A stretch of 64,000 nucleotides of DNA from Paraburkholderia ginsengisoli NBRC 100965 (GTDB lineage Bacteria > Pseudomonadota > Gammaproteobacteria > Burkholderiales > Burkholderiaceae), in contig NZ_BBJF01000003.1 of assembly GCF_000739735.1 (NCBI RefSeq), positions 434,001-498,000 on the forward strand. Direction: 5' to 3'. Shown in pieces: positions 59,095-64,000 of this stretch. The notes under the pieces were generated by a model, which was given only the letters and a program-made list of their open reading frames with translations, had not been told where the DNA came from and made no database searches. Positions within the stretch are counted from its first letter, which is position 1. The number at the start of each line of letters is the position of its first letter. Made by a program: the position numbers and the translations under genes.

Positions 59095-60096
59095 ATGTCC
59101 GATATCCATTTAGCGTCCGGCGCCAGCAGGGCCAACCCGCCCGGCAGCACGTCGCAGCAGAAGGCGCCCAGCCGCGCCGGCGACGTGATCTTCGGCGGCC
59201 TGGCTCGCCTCGCCGCCATCATTACGTTGCTACTGCTCGGCGGCATCATCGTTTCGCTGATCATCGCCTCCATGCCGTCGATCAGGGAGTTCGGTCTGAG
59301 CTTCCTGTGGACCGCCGAGTGGGATCCGCCAAGCAAGCAATTCGGCGCCCTGGTGCCGATTTACGGCACGATCGCCACGTCACTCATTGCGCTCATCATC
59401 GCGGTGCCGGTCAGCTTCGGCATCGCGCTTTTCCTGACCGAACTCGCGCCTGCATGGCTGCGCCGGCCGCTCGGCATCGCGATCGAACTACTCGCCGCGA
59501 TCCCGTCGATCGTGTACGGCATGTGGGGCCTGCTGGTGTTCGCGCCAATCTTCGCGACGTGGTTCCAGAAGCCGCTCGGCGCGGTGCTCGGCGGCATTCC
59601 ATTCGTCGGTGCGCTGTTTCGCGGGCCGCCGATCGGCATCGGCATCCTGTGCGCGGGCGTCATCTTGGCGATCATGATCATTCCGTACATCGCATCGGTG
59701 ATGCGCGACGTGTTCGAAGTCACGCCGGTGCTGCTGAAGGAATCGGCGTACGGCATCGGCTGCACGACGTGGGAAGTGATGTGGAAGATCGTGCTGCCCT
59801 TCACCAAGAGCGGTGTGATCGGCGGTGTGATGCTCGGTCTGGGCCGCGCGCTCGGCGAGACGATGGCGGTCACGTTCGTGATCGGCAACACCAATCTGCT
59901 CGACAACATCTCGCTGTTTTCACCGGGTAACAGCATCACGTCGGCGCTCGCCAACGAATTCGCGGAAGCGGATCCGGGCCTGCACACATCGGCGCTGATG
60001 GAACTCGGCCTGATCCTGTTCGTGATTACTTTCATCGTGCTGTCGATTTCGAAATTCATGCTGCTTCGCCTCGAGAAAGGGGAGGGCGCGAAATGA
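59095..60096 (+). CDS. pstC: Phosphate ABC transporter permease PstC
   Basis: PstC is one of two membrane subunits of the Pst importer. The 333-residue protein has about six helices and the permease coupling sequence [17 protein letters not shown] 59095 (MSDIHLASG) is chosen; the frame extends upstream into the hairpin region. The N-terminal 30 residues are polar. It overlaps pstA by four bases. Confidence 0.96.
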   Translation: MSDIHLASGASRANPPGSTSQQKAPSRAGDVIFGGLARLAAIITLLLLGGIIVSLIIASMPSIREFGLSFLWTAEWDPPSKQFGALVPIYGTIATSLIALIIAVPVSFGIALFLTELAPAWLRRPLGIAIELLAAIPSIVYGMWGLLVFAPIFATWFQKPLGAVLGGIPFVGALFRGPPIGIGILCAGVILAIMIIPYIASVMRDVFEVTPVLLKESAYGIGCTTWEVMWKIVLPFTKSGVIGGVMLGLGRALGETMAVTFVIGNTNLLDNISLFSPGNSITSALANEFAEADPGLHTSALMELGLILFVITFIVLSISKFMLLRLEKGEGAK

Positions 60097-60989
60097 GCCA
60101 GTCCGCTCTGAACATGCCGGGTTCGAACGACGCCGCCGCGCTCGAAGCGATGCGCGTGCGTCTGCAAGGACGCCGCCGCATGAAGAACGCGCTCGCGCTG
60201 ACGATGTCGCTCGCGGCGATGGCCTTCGGTCTGCTGTGGCTCGTGTGGATTCTCTATACGACGCTGCGTCTCGGTATCGGCGGTTTGTCCATCGAGCTGT
60301 TCACGCAGTCGACGCCGCCGCCGAATACCGACGGCGGCGGTCTCGCGAATGCGATCGTCGGCAGCGTGATGCTGGTCGGCCTCGCCACGTTCGTCGGTAC
60401 GCCGATCGGTATTCTGGCGGGCGTCTATCTCGCCGAATACGGCCAGAAAGGCTGGCTCGCGAACCTCACGCGCTTCATCAACGACATCCTGCTGTCGGCG
60501 CCGTCGATCGTGATCGGTCTGTTCGTGTATGCACTGGTGGTCGCGAAGATGGGTCACTTCAGCGGCTGGGCCGGCGTGTTCGCGCTCGCGCTGCTGCAGA
60601 TTCCGATCGTGATCCGCACCACCGAAAACATGCTGAAACTGGTGCCGAACGCGCTGCGTGAAGCGGCCTTCGCACTCGGCACGCCGAAGTGGAAGATGGT
60701 GCTGTCGATCACGCTGAAGGCGTCGATTGCGGGCATCGTCACCGGCGTGCTGCTGGGCGTCGCGCGGATTGCCGGCGAAACCGCGCCGCTGCTCTTCACG
60801 GCGCTGTCGAATCAGTTCTTCTCGATGAACATGGGTCAGCCGGTCGCGAATCTGCCGGTCACGATCTACAAGTTTGCGATGAGCCCGTTCGCGCAATGGC
60901 AATCGCTCGCGTGGGCCGGCGTCTTCCTGATCACGCTCGCGGTGCTGGGACTGAACATCCTCGCGCGCACGATCTTCTCGAATAAGTAA
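60093..60989 (+). CDS. pstA: Phosphate ABC transporter permease PstA
   Basis: PstA (298 residues) is the second membrane subunit, with six helices and the coupling motif in [22 protein letters not shown]. The ATG overlaps the pstC stop, so the two are translationally coupled, and pstB follows 17 bases later. Confidence 0.97.
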   Translation: MSQSALNMPGSNDAAALEAMRVRLQGRRRMKNALALTMSLAAMAFGLLWLVWILYTTLRLGIGGLSIELFTQSTPPPNTDGGGLANAIVGSVMLVGLATFVGTPIGILAGVYLAEYGQKGWLANLTRFINDILLSAPSIVIGLFVYALVVAKMGHFSGWAGVFALALLQIPIVIRTTENMLKLVPNALREAAFALGTPKWKMVLSITLKASIAGIVTGVLLGVARIAGETAPLLFTALSNQFFSMNMGQPVANLPVTIYKFAMSPFAQWQSLAWAGVFLITLAVLGLNILARTIFSNK

Positions 60990-61006
60990 GGGCGGAGTGT
61001 AATCCG

Positions 61007-61855
61007 ATGAATATGGCAGAAACTCAACTCAATCCGATCGCGCGTCCCACCGCGCCCGCCGGTTTCGATCCCGCCCAGAGTGGCCAGGCGTCGTCGCCGT
61101 CGCGTCCGAAAATCGAGGTCAACGACCTGAACTTCTTCTACGGTAAGTACCACGCGCTGAAGAACATCAACCTGCAGATTCCCGAAGGCAAGGTGACCGC
61201 GTTCATCGGTCCGTCGGGCTGCGGCAAGTCCACTTTGTTGCGCACGTTCAACAAGATGTACGCGCTCTATCCGGAACAGCGCGCCGAAGGCGAGATTCTG
61301 ATGGACGGCGAAAACCTGCTGACCTCCAAGCGCGATATCTCGCTCTTGCGCGCGCGGATCGGCATGGTGTTCCAGAAGCCGACGCCGTTTCCGATGTCGA
61401 TCTACGACAACATCGCGTTCGGCGTGAAGATGTTCGAAACGCTGCCGCGCTCGGAGATGGACGACCGCGTCGAATGGGCGCTCACCAAGGCCGCGTTGTG
61501 GAACGAAGTGAAGGACAAGCTCGGCCAGAGCGGCTACGGTTTGTCGGGCGGCCAGCAGCAGCGTCTGTGTATTGCGCGCGGCATCGCGATCCGTCCGGAA
61601 GTGCTGCTGCTCGACGAGCCGTGTTCGGCGCTGGACCCGATTTCGACGGGCCGCATCGAAGAATTGATCGCCGAATTGAAGAGCGATTACACGGTGGTGA
61701 TCGTCACGCACAACATGCAACAGGCGGCTCGCTGTTCGGACTACACTGCCTATATGTACCTTGGCGAACTGATCGAATTCGGCGACACCGAAAAGATCTT
61801 CATCAAGCCGGTCCGCAAGGAAACTGAAGACTACATCACGGGCCGCTTCGGCTAA
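61007..61855 (+). CDS. pstB: Phosphate ABC transporter ATPase PstB
   Basis: PstB (282 residues) is the ATPase of the Pst importer. It has Walker [10 protein letters not shown], the signature [15 protein letters not shown], Walker [14 protein letters not shown] and the switch [12 protein letters not shown]. About 35 residues before the ATPase core are Pro/Ala/Ser-rich and not conserved. It is part of pstSCAB-phoU. Confidence 0.98.
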   Translation: MNMAETQLNPIARPTAPAGFDPAQSGQASSPSRPKIEVNDLNFFYGKYHALKNINLQIPEGKVTAFIGPSGCGKSTLLRTFNKMYALYPEQRAEGEILMDGENLLTSKRDISLLRARIGMVFQKPTPFPMSIYDNIAFGVKMFETLPRSEMDDRVEWALTKAALWNEVKDKLGQSGYGLSGGQQQRLCIARGIAIRPEVLLLDEPCSALDPISTGRIEELIAELKSDYTVVIVTHNMQQAARCSDYTAYMYLGELIEFGDTEKIFIKPVRKETEDYITGRFG

Positions 61856-61883
61856 TTCGCCGGGCAAAACAACGGAGTACGAC

Positions 61884-62588
61884 ATGTCCGATAAACATCT
61901 GTCCAGCCAGTTCGACGCCGACCTGAACCTGGTTTCGTCGAAGGTGCTCGAAATGGGCGGCCTCGTGGAATCGCAGATCGTCAACGCCATGCAGGCGCTC
62001 AACGAGTTCGACCTCGATATCGCCGAACAGGTGATCGCCGCCGAAGACCGTCTGAACAAGATGGAAGTGGAAATCGACGAGGAATGCAGCAACATCATCG
62101 CGCGCCGTCAGCCGGCCGCGCGTGACCTGCGCCTGTTGATCGCGATTTCGAAGACCATCACGAATCTCGAACGCGCCGGCGACGAAGCCGAAAAAATCGC
62201 CAAGCGCACCAAGCGTCTGATGGAAGATGGCGCATCGCGCACCATCAATATCGCCGAGATCAAGCTGTCGGGCGAAATGGCGGTGTCGATCCTGCGCCGC
62301 GCGCTGGACGCGTTCGCGCGTCTCGACACGGTCGCCGCCGCACAGATCGTGCGCGACGACAAAGCGATCGACGAAGAATTCCGCGCGTTCGTGCGCAAGC
62401 TGATCTCGTACATGACCGAAGATCCGCGCTCCATTTCCGTGGGCCTCGACTTTCTGTTCATCGCGAAGGCGATCGAACGGATCGGCGACCACGCGAAGAA
62501 CATCGCCGAATTCATCATTTACATCGTGAAGGGCACCGACGTGCGGCACAAGTCGCGCGACGCGCTCGAACGCGAAGCACTCAGTTAA
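61884..62588 (+). CDS. phoU: Phosphate regulon regulator PhoU
   Basis: PhoU links Pst transport to PhoR and represses the regulon when phosphate is abundant. The 234-residue protein has two three-helix repeats with metal-binding acidic patches (EKIAKRTKRLME and the GDHAKNIAEFIIYIVKG segment). It sits between pstB and phoB, the usual position. Confidence 0.98.
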   Translation: MSDKHLSSQFDADLNLVSSKVLEMGGLVESQIVNAMQALNEFDLDIAEQVIAAEDRLNKMEVEIDEECSNIIARRQPAARDLRLLIAISKTITNLERAGDEAEKIAKRTKRLMEDGASRTINIAEIKLSGEMAVSILRRALDAFARLDTVAAAQIVRDDKAIDEEFRAFVRKLISYMTEDPRSISVGLDFLFIAKAIERIGDHAKNIAEFIIYIVKGTDVRHKSRDALEREALS

Positions 62589-62614
62589 TCCAGAGAAAAG
62601 GACCAGAGGTGCCG

Positions 62615-63316
62615 ATGCCCAGCAGCATTCTCGTCATTGAAGATGAGCCCGCCATTTCCGAACTGATTTCGGTCAATCTTCAACACGCCGGACACTGCCC
62701 GATTCGCGCGTACAACGCGGAGCAGGCGCAGAACCTGATCAGCGACGTACTGCCCGACCTCGTCCTGCTCGACTGGATGTTGCCGGGTAAATCGGGTATC
62801 GCGTTCGCTCGCGATCTGCGCAACAACGAGCGCACGAAGCACATTCCGATCATCATGCTGACCGCGCGCGGCGATGAGCAGGACAAGGTGCTCGGTCTCG
62901 AAATCGGCGCGGACGACTACGTCACCAAGCCGTTCTCGCCGAAGGAATTGATGGCGCGCATCAAGGCGGTGTTGCGCCGTCGCGCGCCGCAGTTGACCGA
63001 AGACCTGGTCGCGATCAACGGCCTCAAGCTCGACCCGGCGACGCACCGCGTGGCCGCGCATGCGGAAGGCAGCGAGATCAAGCTCGATCTCGGCCCGACG
63101 GAATTCCGTTTGCTGCACTTCTTCATGACGCATCCGGAGCGCGTGCATAGCCGTACGCAACTGCTTGATCAGGTGTGGGGCGATCACGTGTTCGTCGAGG
63201 AGCGCACGGTCGATGTGCACATCAAGCGCCTGCGCGCGGCGCTCAAGCCGGCCGGGTGCGATGCTATGATTGAAACGGTGCGCGGCAGCGGCTACCGGCT
63301 CGCGAAGAGCGCGTGA
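62615..63316 (+). CDS. phoB: Phosphate response regulator PhoB
   Basis: PhoB is the OmpR-type activator of the phosphate regulon. The 233-residue protein has a receiver with ILVIEDEPA, phospho-acceptor Asp53 in LVLLDWMLPG and Lys in YVTKPFSPKEL, and a C-terminal winged helix (RTQLLDQVWGDHVFVEERTVDVHIKRLR). ATG 62615 has agagg five bases before; GTG 62609 is an alternative. It should bind the Pho box at 57790-57827. Confidence 0.98.
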   Translation: MPSSILVIEDEPAISELISVNLQHAGHCPIRAYNAEQAQNLISDVLPDLVLLDWMLPGKSGIAFARDLRNNERTKHIPIIMLTARGDEQDKVLGLEIGADDYVTKPFSPKELMARIKAVLRRRAPQLTEDLVAINGLKLDPATHRVAAHAEGSEIKLDLGPTEFRLLHFFMTHPERVHSRTQLLDQVWGDHVFVEERTVDVHIKRLRAALKPAGCDAMIETVRGSGYRLAKSA

Positions 63317-63421
63317 GGGTGCCTGATTCGTTGGCGGCGCGTGTGTCCGCGTGCCGCTCGTGCTGTTTGGCTTCATATCGGTAGCCCACGACACCCGCGT
63401 CAGTTTCGCAACACCAGGCGC

Positions 63422-63451
63422 CGCCGCATTCACTGCGGCGCGCGTGTTTTT
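63422..63451 (+). terminator. Possible terminator between phoB and phoR
   Basis: cgccgca (63422-63428) pairs with tgcggcg (63434-63440) around ttcac; T5 follows at 63447-63451 after cgcgtg. It could lower phoR relative to phoB. Confidence 0.5.
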
Positions 63452-63469
63452 CTCTTCGATCGCTAGACC

Positions 63470-64000
63470 ATGAACATCATCTGGGCGCGCTCCATCGTGT
63501 CGGTCGTGCTGCTGGCTGTTCTGTGCGCGGTGGTCGGCGCACTCGTGAACATCAAGGCAGCACTCGTTCTTGCGATCGTCATGCTGCTTGCACAGAGCAC
63601 CTTCAGCACCTTTCATAAACAGCGCCTGTGGCGTCTGCTCGACGCGCCGGTGTATGGCGAAGTACCGAGCGCGCCAGGCATCTGGGGCGAAATCTACTAT
63701 CGTCTGCACAAGCTCGCGAAGCGCTGGCACGCGCAGGTGCGCCAGGTCGAGCAGCAGCACTCGCGTTTCATCCAGGCGATCCAGGCGTCGCCGAACGGTG
63801 TTGCGATGCTCGACGATCACGATCAGATCGAGTGGTGCAACGCGATCTCGGAGAGCCACTTCGGCCTCGATGCGAAGCGCGATTTGCGTCAGCACATCAC
63901 GCATCTGGTGCGTCATCCCGACTTCGTCCGCTATCTGAACTCGCACCGGTACGAAGAAATGCTGATCATGCGCGGCATGGGCGACAAGCGCCAGAACGTG
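63470..64000 (+). CDS. phoR: Phosphate sensor histidine kinase PhoR (partial, 5' part)
   Basis: The frame opens with ATG 63470 and is still open at the window end, giving 177 residues of an incomplete gene. The visible part has two hydrophobic helices (about 5-45) and a cytoplasmic PAS-like segment (FIQAIQASPNGVAMLDDHDQIEWCN), the standard N-terminus of PhoR. The kinase domain lies beyond the window. It follows phoB, its partner. Confidence 0.95.
   Translation, partial: MNIIWARSIVSVVLLAVLCAVVGALVNIKAALVLAIVMLLAQSTFSTFHKQRLWRLLDAPVYGEVPSAPGIWGEIYYRLHKLAKRWHAQVRQVEQQHSRFIQAIQASPNGVAMLDDHDQIEWCNAISESHFGLDAKRDLRQHITHLVRHPDFVRYLNSHRYEEMLIMRGMGDKRQNV

Overview
The window is a GC-rich beta-proteobacterial chromosome segment. 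Gene content, gene order and protein wording point to the Burkholderiaceae, most likely Paraburkholderia on its primary chromosome. It is almost entirely housekeeping DNA. I see no insertion sequence, prophage, integrase or CRISPR array, and no compositional island.

Layout, left to right. Bases 10-1731 hold the fatty-acid genes acpP and fabF. Bases 1746-6243 hold a YgfX-like gene and the envelope-stress operon rpoE-rseA-rseB-mucD, followed by a small glutaredoxin-like gene. Bases 6706-14000 are the lepA-lepB-rnc-era-recO-pdxJ-acpS block, with nagZ behind it. Bases 15243-19543 run on the minus strand: an orphan NtrC-type regulator that lacks GAFTGA, a CsbD-like stress protein, and the pair efp and earP (EF-P and its arginine rhamnosyltransferase). 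Bases 19788-23493 hold uvrC-pgsA followed by two tRNA-Gly and one tRNA-Cys. Bases 23714-26197 hold a TraB/GumN-like protein, a GAF-GGDEF diguanylate cyclase and an ElaA-type acetyltransferase. Bases 26286-28418 are a minus-strand copper-delivery operon (SCO, PCu(A)C, CtaG). Bases 28782-31047 are otsB-otsA for trehalose. Bases 31165-38515 hold two half-size ABC exporters flanking a glycosyltransferase and two membrane proteins. Bases 38926-41981 hold tRNA-Val, dnaQ, rnhA, a methyltransferase and gloB. Then follow mltD, an MFS transporter, carA-carB, greA, a DUF4149 protein, yhbY, rlmE, ftsH, folP and glmM. Bases 57894-64000 are the phosphate regulon pstSCAB-phoU-phoB-phoR, headed by tandem Pho-box repeats; phoR runs off the end.

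Several genes work together. Sigma-E with RseA/RseB senses envelope stress and MucD degrades misfolded periplasmic protein. EarP modifies EF-P on Arg32. SCO, PCu(A)C and CtaG deliver copper to cytochrome oxidase. OtsA and OtsB make trehalose. The Pst transporter and PhoU signal phosphate status to PhoR/PhoB, which should act back on the Pho box.

I found no clearly new multi-gene system. The more interesting signals are regulatory or structural: terminator-like hairpins placed just upstream of greA and lepA, competing hairpins in the acpP-fabF spacer, a probably leaderless rnc mRNA, an orphan sigma-54-type regulator with GAFGAA in place of GAFTGA, and a 19-codon ORF with a strong ribosome site upstream of an ABC exporter. 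Promoter and hairpin calls come from reading the sequence by eye; no folding or database search was run.
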